64,000 bases of DNA from Luteimonas sp. BLCC-B24 (GTDB taxonomy: Bacteria > Pseudomonadota > Gammaproteobacteria > Xanthomonadales > Xanthomonadaceae). Where the stretch lies: assembly GCF_028550595.1 (NCBI RefSeq), contig NZ_JAQQGN010000003.1, positions 124,001 through 188,000 of the forward strand. The letters run 5' to 3'. The notes under the pieces were generated by a model, which was not told where the DNA came from, did not search any database, and saw nothing but the letters and a program-made list of their open reading frames with translations. This document shows, in pieces, positions 38,763-48,559 of this stretch (position 1 is the first letter of the stretch; the number at the start of each line of letters is the position of its first letter). A program made the position numbers and the translations under genes.

Positions 38763-40358
38763 ATGAAGACCATGAAATCGACCGTCCTGGCGCTCGCCGT
38801 CGGTGCGTTCGCCGCCTCGGCCGCGCAGGCCAGCGGGCCCTCGCATACGCAGACCGACCGCCGCATCGTCGATCACGACATCACCATCGACGACACCCGC
38901 AACTACGAGACCAACGTCACCAACACCACCACCAACCTCGAGCTCAATGCGACCGCTGATCTGGCGCTGACCGCGACGGCGGATCTGTCGCTGCGCCAGA
39001 ACCTCGACCAGAGCCTGGTCGAAAGCACCGAGCGTCGGGTCACCGAAACCATCGACCGCAGCCTCACCGACACCCAGAGCGTCAGCGACAGCTTCGACCG
39101 CAGCGTGTCGATCGACCAGAGCCTCGACGAGGCGCACCGCATCCGCACCAACCAGGTCTCCGAGGTGATCGACCGCAGCGAGACCGTCAACTCCGACATC
39201 CGCCGCGAGCGCAACGAACACGGCGTGTCGGTGAATCTGGAGAAGAGCCTGTCGTTGAGTTCCGACATCGCCTTCAGCGGCGATCCCACGCTGACCGGCG
39301 AGATCGCGATCGACTCGGCTGCGATCGCGGTGATCGACAACCGCCAGTCGGTGAGCGGCAACCTGGGCCGCAACGAGGTGCTGGAGAACGATGCCAGCAT
39401 CGAGGACGACGTCGCGTCCAGCGCCTCGGGCAACCTGCTGTTCAACGTCGCCGCCGGCGACAACAACGTGCAGGACAACGCCGCGGCGCTGTCGGCGGCC
39501 GACGCCGGCTTCGCGTTCGGACTGGCCGATGCCGAGGTGTTCGTCAACCAGGCGGGCAGCGGCAACGTCACGATGAACGAGGGCGTGACCAACATGGCGG
39601 GCGTCGGTGGCAACGCGTTCTCCTCGGCCACCGGCAACATTGGCGTTAACGTGGCCTCGGGCAACAACAACGCGCAGAAGAACGCGATGGCCGCGTCCGT
39701 GGCCACCGCGGCCTACGCCCAGGCCAGCGTCAGCTCCAACCAGGCCTCCGCGGGCAACCTGACCAGCAACACGGGCAGCTACGAGTCGTTCACCGACACC
39801 GTCGACGTGTCGCTGAGCGGCACGATGAGCGGCGGCTCGGTCGCCGTGGGTTTCGGCGGCTACGAGGGCAGCACCAGCGGCAGCTCGTCGAGCCGCGGCA
39901 ATGCCTACCAGCAGTCGAACTTCTATGCCGACCTGTGGTCCGGTTCCAGCCATCCGTCCGGCAACAGCACGGGGCATGCGGATTTCGACGGCGCCTCGCA
40001 GGGCGCGGTCAACAATCCCTACCGCGGCTCGGACGAGCACGGCCCGATCGGCGGCCTGGCGTTCGACACCGATTCCCAAGGCAGCTACCAGGGCAGCGAA
40101 TCGGGCGATCTGGGCTTCGTCGAACTCGGCTACACCGAGCTCGAAGCCTCGCTCAGCGGCGAAGTGTCGACCACGCGCTGGGTGGCGGTGGCGGCGACCA
40201 ACAGCGCCGGCCTTTCCGGCAGCGCCTTCAGCAACGCGTCGGGCAACATCGGCGTGAATGTGGCCTCGGGCACCGGCAACCTGCAGGCCAACAGCCTGTC
40301 GATGGCGGTCGCCCAGCCGGGTGCGGCGCCGCCGCCGGGCGGTGGCGGCGAGCAGTAA
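38763..40358 (+). CDS. large secreted repeat protein, FapC-like major amyloid fibre subunit candidate
   Basis: This 531-residue protein has a signal peptide (about residues 1-23), a Thr/Asp/Ser-rich region with many LDQSL and IDRS units (about 35-200), and three repeats. The repeats are SGNLLFNVAAGDNNVQDN (from 222), TGNIGVNVASGNNNAQKN (from 290) and SGNIGVNVASGTGNLQAN (from 493). They are separated by linkers of unequal length, the last one long and Gly/Ser-rich. This R1-L1-R2-L2-R3 layout is that of FapC. The protein has no cysteine and few aromatics in the repeats. It ends in a Pro/Gly tail. Its RBS is the (GA)9 tract. Confidence 0.7.
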   Translation: MKTMKSTVLALAVGAFAASAAQASGPSHTQTDRRIVDHDITIDDTRNYETNVTNTTTNLELNATADLALTATADLSLRQNLDQSLVESTERRVTETIDRSLTDTQSVSDSFDRSVSIDQSLDEAHRIRTNQVSEVIDRSETVNSDIRRERNEHGVSVNLEKSLSLSSDIAFSGDPTLTGEIAIDSAAIAVIDNRQSVSGNLGRNEVLENDASIEDDVASSASGNLLFNVAAGDNNVQDNAAALSAADAGFAFGLADAEVFVNQAGSGNVTMNEGVTNMAGVGGNAFSSATGNIGVNVASGNNNAQKNAMAASVATAAYAQASVSSNQASAGNLTSNTGSYESFTDTVDVSLSGTMSGGSVAVGFGGYEGSTSGSSSSRGNAYQQSNFYADLWSGSSHPSGNSTGHADFDGASQGAVNNPYRGSDEHGPIGGLAFDTDSQGSYQGSESGDLGFVELGYTELEASLSGEVSTTRWVAVAATNSAGLSGSAFSNASGNIGVNVASGTGNLQANSLSMAVAQPGAAPPPGGGGEQ

Positions 40359-40410
40359 GCGCCCACGAGGTGTGCGTCCGGCCTGCTCCCCGGGCCGGAC
40401 TCTCCCGGAG

Positions 40411-40440
40411 CCCCGCGCCACCTGCCCCCGTGGCGCGGGG
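40411..40440 (+). terminator. intercistronic hairpin after the FapC-like gene
   Basis: CCCCGCGCCAC (40411-40421) and GTGGCGCGGGG (40430-40440) form a perfect 11-bp stem around an 8-nt loop, with only CCTCCTTCCC after it. In an operon, such a hairpin would partly terminate or stabilise the upstream mRNA and give more fibre subunit than export machinery. Confidence 0.6.
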
Positions 40441-40464
40441 CCTCCTTCCCTGCGAGGCTCCACG

Positions 40465-41166
40465 ATGCTCCGTCTGATCGCTGCCGTCGCGACGGCCCTG
40501 CTGTTTCTGACCGTGGCCGCGCGCGCGCGCGGCGCCGATGTCCAGGTGCACGGCATCCTGCCCAACGGCGCGATCATGCCGGTGCGGCTGGAAAGCATGC
40601 GCGAGGCGCGCTACCGGCACATCGTGCGCCAGCACACCGATTACAGCTGCGGCGCGGCCGCACTGGCGACGATTCTCAAGTACGCCTACCGCCTCGATGT
40701 CGACGAGGCCACGGTGATCGAAGGCATGATGGGGCTGGCCGACCCCGATGCCGTCCAGGCCCGCGGTTTCTCGCTGCTGGACATCAAGCGCTACGTCGAA
40801 TCGCTGGGCATGCGCGGACGCGGCTACCGGATCGAGGAAGACCGCCTGCGCGCACTGCGCGTCCCCGGGCTGGTGCTGATGGATGTCCGCGGCTTCCGCC
40901 ACTTCGTCGTGCTCAAGCAGGTTGCGGGCGACCGGGTCGAGGTCGCCGATCCGATCCTGGGCAACCGCAGCGTGCCGATGGCCGAGTTTCTGGAGTCGTG
41001 GCCGTCGCGCGCCATTTTCATCGTCATTGCCAGTGACTTCGATCGCGAGACCGTGCTGTTGCAGCCGATGGCGCGCCCGAGCGCGAAGGCGCTGTTCGCC
41101 CGCCAGGGCCCGCTGACCGACGCCGAGCTGCTGGATTTCGGCTTCAGCCACGCCGATCTGTTCTGA
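40465..41166 (+). CDS. C39-family peptidase, FapD-like
   Basis: This 233-residue protein has a signal peptide (about residues 1-23) and a papain-like C39 domain with the triad Cys62 (DYSCGAAALATIL), His146 (RGFRHFVVL) and Asp162 (VADPILG). It lacks the ABC transporter parts of bacteriocin exporters, as does FapD, the periplasmic C39 protease of the Fap system. It probably processes an operon product such as the outer-membrane secretin or a fibre subunit. The C-terminal 40 residues are not part of the domain. GAGG precedes the ATG. Confidence 0.8.
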   Translation: MLRLIAAVATALLFLTVAARARGADVQVHGILPNGAIMPVRLESMREARYRHIVRQHTDYSCGAAALATILKYAYRLDVDEATVIEGMMGLADPDAVQARGFSLLDIKRYVESLGMRGRGYRIEEDRLRALRVPGLVLMDVRGFRHFVVLKQVAGDRVEVADPILGNRSVPMAEFLESWPSRAIFIVIASDFDRETVLLQPMARPSAKALFARQGPLTDAELLDFGFSHADLF

Positions 41167-41177
41167 ACGAGGGTGTC

Positions 41178-41933
41178 ATGACCACACACATCCCATGCCG
41201 GCTGATCCTCGCCCTCGTGGCGGGTGCGATCGCCGCACCGGTGCTCGCCGGCCCCGGAACACCGTCGGCCCACGCCGGCGGCCTGCAGGAAATCTCCGAT
41301 GCCGAGCTCGGCGCGATGCGGGGGCGCTACATCGTCGGCGACAACCGCGTGGCCTGGTTCGGGGTGACCATGGTGTCGGACTGGGCCACCGCCGCCGGTC
41401 AGCACCTGCAGGGCGCGATGACGCTCGGCTTCGACCTTCGCGGCGCGCGTCCGACCGTCAGCTTCCAGCCCAGCGTCACGATCACCGCCGGCGAGCTTCC
41501 GGCCGTCGCCGGCAGTGGCCAGGTCGACGCGAGTGGACTGGCGAACGTCGGCGGCCTGGTGCAGGCCGTCCAGGTCGCCGGCGACGGCAACACCGCACGC
41601 AACGCGATCCGCCTGCGCGTGCGCGACGGCGCGATCCCGGCATCGGCGACGGATCCGGCGGGTCCGGCCGAAGTGCAGACCGGCAATGCATCGGCCCGGG
41701 CGACGCTGGACGACGCCGGCGCCCGCGTGCGGCTGGAGGTCGCGGGCCAGGGGTCGGTGACGCAGTGGATCGATGCGCGGGCCATCGGCCAGAGCATCCA
41801 GCTCACCGGCGACGGCAGCCGGGTCGGCAACCAGATGCAGCTCGATCTCGTGCGCCAGGCGGTGCCGGCCAGCCAGAGCGTGCACCAGAACCTCATGCAG
41901 GCGATCGGAATGACCCGCGCCGGCGGACTCTGA
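41178..41933 (+). CDS. secreted repeat-like protein, FapE-position minor subunit candidate
   Basis: This 251-residue protein has a signal peptide (cleavage near VLAG, residue 25). A short conserved-looking motif LQEISDAELGAMRGRYIVG follows, then a beta-rich, polar region with degenerate repeats such as GGLVQAVQVAGDGNTARN and GQSIQLTGDGSRVGN. The mature part has no cysteine. Its place between the C39 peptidase and the beta-barrel protein matches fapE. Homology to FapE itself is inferred from context. Confidence 0.62.
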   Translation: MTTHIPCRLILALVAGAIAAPVLAGPGTPSAHAGGLQEISDAELGAMRGRYIVGDNRVAWFGVTMVSDWATAAGQHLQGAMTLGFDLRGARPTVSFQPSVTITAGELPAVAGSGQVDASGLANVGGLVQAVQVAGDGNTARNAIRLRVRDGAIPASATDPAGPAEVQTGNASARATLDDAGARVRLEVAGQGSVTQWIDARAIGQSIQLTGDGSRVGNQMQLDLVRQAVPASQSVHQNLMQAIGMTRAGGL

Positions 41934-41973
41934 CACCACACATCCACACGCGTCGATGCGGGAGGGGGCAATC

Positions 41974-43326
41974 TTGAAATCGACACACGGACGCGCGCGA
42001 CGGCCACTGGCGATCGCGCTGGGCATCGCCTTGCTGTCCCCGGGGCTGGTCGTCGCCCAGGAGGCCGCCACGCTGAGCGCGGACGACCGGGCGCAGATGC
42101 AGCAGCTGCTGCAGGAGCTCTCGGCGCTGAAGCAGAGCTATGCGCAGGAGGTGCGCCGGCTGCGCGAGCTGGACATGCAGATCCAGGCGTTGCAGGCCCG
42201 GGTGGGCGGTGTGGCGCTGGCCGGCACGACCCAGGCGCCGCCGGTGGCGTCCGCGCCGCCGACGCCTGCGCCGGCGCAGGCCCCCGCCGCGGCGCCGGCC
42301 GTCCCGCGCGCCGACGAGGGCTATGCCGGCACCGCCGAGGATGCCCAGCGCGCCCAGGACGCCGAGTCGCGCAGCGTCGCCGACGTCAAGCAGCAGAACA
42401 CCGCACTGTTCAACCGCCGGCTGACGATCGAGAACGGCATCAGCTACAACCGCTACGACCGCAAGCAGGTCACGCTCAACGGCTTCCTGGCGCTCGATGC
42501 GATCTTCCTCGGCAACATCGCGATCGAGAACGTCGAGTCCGACACGCTCAACTACAACCTCGCCGCGCGCTGGGGCGTGAGTCCACGGCTCAGTCTCAAC
42601 CTGGACGTGCCCTACATCGCGCGCAAGACCGTCTACCAGAAGGGCGGCGCAGGCGGCGCGGCGGCCGCCATCGCGCAGGAGGAAACCGACGGCGCAGGAC
42701 TCGGCGACATCAGCGCCAGCGCGAACTGGAAGCTCTTCGGCGAGCGCGGCGCCTGGCCGGAAACCGTGCTCAACGTCGGCGTCACCGCGCCGACCGGGCG
42801 CGAACCCTACGGCATCCCGTGGCGCGTGCTCGAACGCGACGAGGACGAGTTCATCCGCTTCGCCGTGCCCGAGGAGCAGCCCACCGGCAACGGCGTGTGG
42901 CAGGCGACGGTCGGCCTGTCGGCGGTGAAGACCACCGATCCGGCGATCCTGTTCGGCAACGTCGGTTACGTGCGTTCGTTCGCGCGCGACTTCGACGATC
43001 TGGACAACAACCCGCTGACGGTGAACCCGGGCCGGGTGGCCCTGGGGGATGCGTTCTACTTCGGCGCCGGCGTGGCCTTCGCATTCAACGAGCGCACCAG
43101 TCTGAGCATTTCCTTCAGCGACCGGCTCAACGCACGCGCACGCACGCGCTACGAGGGCGGAGACTGGATCAAGCTGATCGGCAGCGACGCCAACGCCGCC
43201 ACATTGAGCCTGGGCGTGACCCATGCGATGACGCCGAGCGCGACTTTCGTCGGTGTGCTCGGCATCGGTCTCACACCCGATGCCCCCGATTTCAATCTCT
43301 CGGTGAAGGTGCCGTACGCCCTCTAG
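41974..43326 (+). CDS. coiled-coil/beta-barrel outer-membrane protein, FapF-like exporter
   Basis: This protein is about 450 residues long. A signal peptide is followed by an N-terminal coiled coil (DRAQMQQLLQELSALKQSYAQEVRRLRELDMQIQALQ, about residues 25-65), a Pro/Ala linker, and a C-terminal region of amphipathic beta strands ending in aromatic/hydrophobic residues. This is the layout of FapF, the trimeric pore that exports Fap subunits. The start is probably TTG at 41974, because a strong GGAGGGGG lies 4-11 bp upstream of it; the in-frame ATG at 41956 precedes that site. It is the last gene of the operon. Confidence 0.75.
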   Translation: MKSTHGRARRPLAIALGIALLSPGLVVAQEAATLSADDRAQMQQLLQELSALKQSYAQEVRRLRELDMQIQALQARVGGVALAGTTQAPPVASAPPTPAPAQAPAAAPAVPRADEGYAGTAEDAQRAQDAESRSVADVKQQNTALFNRRLTIENGISYNRYDRKQVTLNGFLALDAIFLGNIAIENVESDTLNYNLAARWGVSPRLSLNLDVPYIARKTVYQKGGAGGAAAAIAQEETDGAGLGDISASANWKLFGERGAWPETVLNVGVTAPTGREPYGIPWRVLERDEDEFIRFAVPEEQPTGNGVWQATVGLSAVKTTDPAILFGNVGYVRSFARDFDDLDNNPLTVNPGRVALGDAFYFGAGVAFAFNERTSLSISFSDRLNARARTRYEGGDWIKLIGSDANAATLSLGVTHAMTPSATFVGVLGIGLTPDAPDFNLSVKVPYAL

Positions 43327-43395
43327 CGGCGCGCCGGTGCCGCAGCGCCGGCGTGCATGCCCACCCCGCAGGCGCGTTCCGGCGGGTGCCCGCGC

Positions 43396-44715
<1,320 letters not shown>

Positions 44716-44885
44716 CGTGCGCCTCCGTCCGGCGACGCCGACAGGCCGGTCGATGCCGGCCGATGGTCCAACTTCATGCCCCTCTCCCCTTGCCCCGGGT
44801 ACCGCTGCCTTCCACGCGCAAACGCGGCCGAACCGGCCACGCCGCCGTCGCACAGGCTGAGACCGGTGCGCGGCAGACTGGGTCG

Positions 44886-45983
44886 ATGACCGCCGGCCGC
44901 CTCCGTCCCCCCGTCGCCACCGCCCGCAAGGGCCGTGGCAGCGCCTCGTGGGTGGCCGGACGTTACGAGCAGCGGAGCGCGATCCCCGAGGACGACGGCT
45001 GGGACGGCCTGCAGGCGCTGCAGGACGAGGCTTCCGCCCCGGACACGGTGGTCACCGAGGAGCAGGCCCGCAGCATCGTCAGCCGCAACCGCTCACCCGA
45101 CATCAGCTTCTCGCAGTCGGTCAATCCCTATCGCGGCTGCGAGCACGGCTGCATCTACTGCTTCGCGCGGCCGTCGCACGCCTATCTGGACCTGTCGCCT
45201 GGGCTGGATTTCGAGACCCGGCTGTTCGCCAAGACCAACGCCGCCGAACGGCTGCGGGCCGAATTCGCGCGTCCGTCGTACGTGTGCTCGCCGATCGCGC
45301 TGGGCATCAATACCGACGGCTACCAGCCGATCGAACGCCGCTACCGCCTCACCCGGGCCCTGATCGAGGTCATGGCCGAAGCCCGGCATCCCTTCAGCAT
45401 CGTCACCAAGAGCGCCAACGTCGTCCGCGACCTCGACCTGCTGGCACCGATGGCGGCCGACGGGCTGGTGACCGTGCACCTGTCGGTCACCACCCTGGAC
45501 CCGCGTCTTTCCGCCCGCATGGAGCCGCGGGCGGCCGCGCCGCACGCCCGGTTGCGGGCGATGCGCGCGCTGTCCGAGGCGGGCGTGCCGGTGGGCGTGC
45601 TGGTGGCGCCGGTGGTGCCGGCGATCACCGATCACGAGCTCGAGGCGATCCTGCACGCGGCGCGCGAGGCCGGGGCCGGATCGGCGGGGTACGTCCTATT
45701 GCGCCTGCCGCACGAGCTCAAGACGCTGTGGCGGGAATGGCTGATGCTGCACTACCCCGAACGCGCCGCCCACGTGATGAGTCTGGTCCAGCAACTGCAC
45801 GGCGGCCGCGACTACGACAGCACCTTCGGCCATCGCATGCGCGGCCAGGGCCCGTTCGCGGACCTGCTGCACGCGCGCTTCGCCCGCGCCCATCGTGCGC
45901 ACGGCTTCGGCCGTCTGCCGCCGCTGCGCTGCGACCTGTTCACCGCGCCGCGCCCGGCGTCGCCCCAGGGCGTGCTGTTCTAG
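44886..45983 (+). CDS. PA0069-type radical SAM protein
   Basis: This 365-residue radical SAM protein has the [4Fe-4S] motif CEHGCIYC within NPYRGCEHGCIYCFARPSHAYL, which identifies the PA0069/SplB-like subgroup. Its reaction is unknown. The start ATG at 44886 lies in the gap divergent from the activator gene. The C-terminal domain (FGHRMRGQGPFADLL) is conserved in the subgroup. No operon partner is evident. Confidence 0.82.
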   Translation: MTAGRLRPPVATARKGRGSASWVAGRYEQRSAIPEDDGWDGLQALQDEASAPDTVVTEEQARSIVSRNRSPDISFSQSVNPYRGCEHGCIYCFARPSHAYLDLSPGLDFETRLFAKTNAAERLRAEFARPSYVCSPIALGINTDGYQPIERRYRLTRALIEVMAEARHPFSIVTKSANVVRDLDLLAPMAADGLVTVHLSVTTLDPRLSARMEPRAAAPHARLRAMRALSEAGVPVGVLVAPVVPAITDHELEAILHAAREAGAGSAGYVLLRLPHELKTLWREWLMLHYPERAAHVMSLVQQLHGGRDYDSTFGHRMRGQGPFADLLHARFARAHRAHGFGRLPPLRCDLFTAPRPASPQGVLF

Positions 45984-46079
45984 CGGGCATCCGCCCGATC
46001 GGCGGCGCCCCGCGGTCTCGACCTCGCGTCCACGCCGGGATTTCCTACACTGCGCGGTCACCCGCTCCCGCACCTGCCG

Positions 46080-47150
46080 ATGTCCGATGTCGCCGCCACG
46101 CGTTCGCCCGTCGTCGCCGGGGCGGCCGCGCGCCTGCTCGACGCCCTGCGCGTGCCGGCGGCCGTGCTCGGCGACGACGGGCACTGGCGCCACGTCAATC
46201 CCGCGCTCGCCGCCCTGCTGGACACGACCCCGGCGGAGCTGCTCGGCGGGCCCGCGCACCGCCACGTCTGGCCGGACGTCGCGGCGCAGCTCGACAGTGC
46301 GCTGCGCCGTGAAGACCCCGCCGCGCCGCAGGAGATCGCCGTCACGTGGACCGCCGCCGACGGCCATCCGCGCGATCTGCGGCTGTCCCTGCAGCCGCTC
46401 GGCGCCGGCGAGCTCGTGCTGCAGGTCGAGGACGTCACGGCGCTGACGACACTCGAGCGGCTGCACGAGACCCTGGCGTTCGGCATCTCGCACGAACTGC
46501 GCGCGCCGGTACGCGTGATCGAGCAGTTCGCGCGCCGTCTGGCGACGCAGGGCGAGGTGATCGAACCGGCGACCGCGCAGGACCATCTGCAGCGCATCCG
46601 CGACGCCGCCGGTCACGCCGGACGCCTGATCGACGGGCTGCTCGAGACGATACGCGCCTCGCGCCCCCCGCGGTCGCCGGGCCCGGTGGACATCAGCCTG
46701 CTCGGCGAGTGGATCTGCGCCGAACTGCAGGATGCGGAACCGGGACGGGCCGCCGACGTCCACATCGCACCGGACCTGTGGGCCTGGGGCGAGGAACACA
46801 CGCTCAAGCAACTGCTCGGCAAGCTCATCGACAACGCCTGGCGGTTCTCCGCGCATCGCGAGCGCGTGCACATCGCGCTCGACGGCGAGCGCCATGGCGA
46901 CCGCATGCACCTGCGCCTGCGCGACGCCGGCCGTGGTTTCGACATGCGCTATGCTGACCGACTGTTCGTGCCGTTCAGGCGGCTGCACGGCGTCGACGAC
47001 GGCGCAGGCCACGGCCTCGGTCTGGCGATCGCGCAGCGCATCGCGCACGCGCACGGCGGTCTGATCCGGGTGCAGTCCGAACCCGACGTCGGCACCACCT
47101 TCACCATCGAACTGCCGGCGGTGCCGGACGAGGATGCATCTGCGCCATGA
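46080..47150 (+). CDS. soluble PAS-domain sensor histidine kinase
   Basis: This 356-residue protein has no membrane segment. A PAS-like domain (about residues 15-125) precedes a HisKA box with the phospho-accepting His138 in FGISHELRAPV, and an HATPase domain (LIDNAWRFSA, DAGRGFDMRYADRLFVPFRRLH, GHGLGLAIAQRI). The layout resembles phytochrome-type kinases without the chromophore domain. It overlaps the response-regulator gene by 4 bp. Confidence 0.88.
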   Translation: MSDVAATRSPVVAGAAARLLDALRVPAAVLGDDGHWRHVNPALAALLDTTPAELLGGPAHRHVWPDVAAQLDSALRREDPAAPQEIAVTWTAADGHPRDLRLSLQPLGAGELVLQVEDVTALTTLERLHETLAFGISHELRAPVRVIEQFARRLATQGEVIEPATAQDHLQRIRDAAGHAGRLIDGLLETIRASRPPRSPGPVDISLLGEWICAELQDAEPGRAADVHIAPDLWAWGEEHTLKQLLGKLIDNAWRFSAHRERVHIALDGERHGDRMHLRLRDAGRGFDMRYADRLFVPFRRLHGVDDGAGHGLGLAIAQRIAHAHGGLIRVQSEPDVGTTFTIELPAVPDEDASAP

Positions 47151-47581
47151 GCAACCACACGATCCTGCTGATCGAGGACAACCCCGACGACGCCGAGCTG
47201 ACCCGGATCGCCTTCGCGGAGGCCGGCATCGACAGCCAGCTGGTCGTGGTCGGTGACGGCGCCGAGGCGCTCGACTACCTCTTCGCCCGCGGCGCACACG
47301 CCGGACGTGACGCGACCGATCTGCCGTCGATCGTGCTGCTCGACCTGAACCTCCCCAAGCTCGACGGCCGCGAAGTGCTGCAGGCCCTGCGCGCCAACCC
47401 GGCCACGCGCGGCCTGCCGGTCGTGGTGCTGACCACCAGCACCGAGCCCTTCGACGTGGAAGCGAGCTACGCGCTGGGCGTCAACAGCTACATCCGCAAG
47501 CCGGTGGACTTCGGCAAGTTCGTCGAGGTGGTCAAGCAGATCGGGTTGTACTGGCTGGTGTTGAACCACCCGCGGGGGTGA
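47147..47581 (+). CDS. single-domain response regulator (Rcp1-like)
   Basis: This 144-residue receiver has acidic residues Glu10, Asp11 and Asp14/15, phospho-acceptor Asp66 (VLLDLNLPKLDG), a Thr in LTTSTEP and a Lys in YIRKPVDF. There is no output domain. The sequence belongs to the Rcp1 group that pairs with phytochrome-like kinases. Its start overlaps the kinase stop (47147-47150), so the pair is translationally coupled. The downstream target of the signal is not encoded nearby. Confidence 0.9.
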   Translation: MSNHTILLIEDNPDDAELTRIAFAEAGIDSQLVVVGDGAEALDYLFARGAHAGRDATDLPSIVLLDLNLPKLDGREVLQALRANPATRGLPVVVLTTSTEPFDVEASYALGVNSYIRKPVDFGKFVEVVKQIGLYWLVLNHPRG

Positions 47582-47974
47582 GGGTGGTGCGCTGACGCGG
47601 TACGCGTCGGCGCGAACGTCGCCCTTGGGCTGCGTCTGCTGATCGGATCCGCGCGTTCCGACGGAATATCTGATCGGGCCGGGTGTTCGAATGGAGGCAA
47701 CGCGTCGAGGAGGAACCGCGCGCGACGCTCCGCTGCCGCTGCTTTTGCCGTGCTGTTGGCTCCGGCTTTTGGCCGTGGCTTGTCTGCTTTTGGATGTTCG
47801 AGCCGTCAAGCGAGCCGAGCATCGCAGGGCGGCGGGGCCGGAGAGCAGCCCATGTCTGAGCGCAGCGAGTTTGGGCTGCGTCACCGTGAAGGTGACAATG
47901 TGCCCCATCGACCGAGAAGCGCAGGGGCCCGCCGCGGCTTCATGCGGCGGCTCGCGCCCGGCGAAGGCGGTTTT

Positions 47975-48002
47975 GCTTACTTTTGACAAGACAAAAGTAA
48001 GC
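47975..48002. repeat. internal hairpin 1 of the inverted-repeat element
   Basis: GCTTACTTTTG and CAAAAGTAAGC form a perfect 11-bp stem around the 6-nt loop ACAAGA. Confidence 0.85.
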
Positions 48003-48102
48003 CGCGCGTACAGCGCGGAAGCTCTGTTCTTCGCGGCTTCGCGTGGCCACGCAAGACAAGCGAACAAAGCAAGTGCACGGCTTTCGCCCGCTGCGCGTGC
48101 GA

Positions 48103-48130
48103 GTTCCTTTTTGAGGGACCAAAAAGGAAC
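48103..48130. repeat. internal hairpin 2 of the inverted-repeat element
   Basis: GTTCCTTTTTG and CAAAAAGGAAC form a perfect 11-bp stem around the 6-nt loop AGGGAC. The design is the same as hairpin 1, near the opposite inner edge of the centre. Confidence 0.85.
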
Positions 48131-48326
48131 CAAAAAGTCCCTTCGCCGGACGCGATCCGATGCGATGAAGCCGCATCGGTTCCCTGCGCTCCTCGCCTGA
48201 CGCGGCACATTGGGACCTTTACGGTTCCGCAGCCCAAACTCGCTTCGCTCAGACATGGGCTGCTCTTCGGCCGCGTCAGCCTCCGGTGCTCGGCTCGCTT
48301 TACGGCTCGACACGTCAAACGCTGAC

Positions 48327-48368
48327 AGCCAAAGCCAAAGCCAAAGCCAAAGCCAAAGCCAAAGCCAA
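48327..48368. repeat. (AGCCAA)7 hexanucleotide tract
   Basis: Seven perfect AGCCAA units follow directly after the right arm of the inverted repeat. A degenerate GGCTTTTGG-rich counterpart lies outside the left arm (about 47745-47793). Read on the reverse strand, the tract encodes alternating Gly-Phe in a spurious frame. Confidence 0.9.
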
Positions 48369-48559
48369 GAGCCACAGCAAAACGGCACCACAAAACCGCC
48401 ACAACAAAAACCAAAGCCATCGGCACCGCCAACACCTACACCGATAGGCGGGCCGCCGGATCGACCCAACGCTGCGGGGCAATCAGACGCACAGATCGAG
48501 GGATTCAACGCGCGGACGAAACGCCCATGCCGACGCGTGGCCGCCCGCCGACCGGCGCC

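Larger units (their letters stand above)
47798..48310. repeat. large inverted-repeat element (about 170-bp arms, 172-bp centre)
   Basis: Left arm 47798-47967 and right arm 48140-48310 are imperfect reverse complements. TCGAGCCG pairs with CGGCTCGA at the ends, AGAGCAGCCCATGTCTGAGC pairs with its exact complement at 48252-48274, and CCGGCGAAGG pairs with CCTTCGCCGG at the inner ends. The centre contains two hairpins with 11-bp stems. No transposase or target-site duplication was identified. Confidence 0.75.
47582..48559. other. gene-free stretch holding an inverted-repeat element
   Basis: No genuine gene was found in about 980 bp. The open frames on both strands encode the same peptide pattern (AVKRAEHRR..SSPCL..ASLG) because they read the two arms of an inverted repeat, so they are not independent coding evidence. 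The contents are the inverted-repeat element (47798-48310), two internal hairpins and a hexanucleotide tract. Confidence 0.75.

Noticed and set aside
38421..40598. 725-codon open frame on the reverse strand across the FapC-like gene
   Set aside because: It is a GC-driven antisense frame full of Arg/Gly/Val/Ala with no domain. The forward gene has a signal peptide, repeats and operon context.
47691..48435. Overlapping open frames in both directions in the inverted-repeat element
   Set aside because: They encode the same peptide pattern because they read the two arms of one inverted repeat; there is no start context or independent homology.
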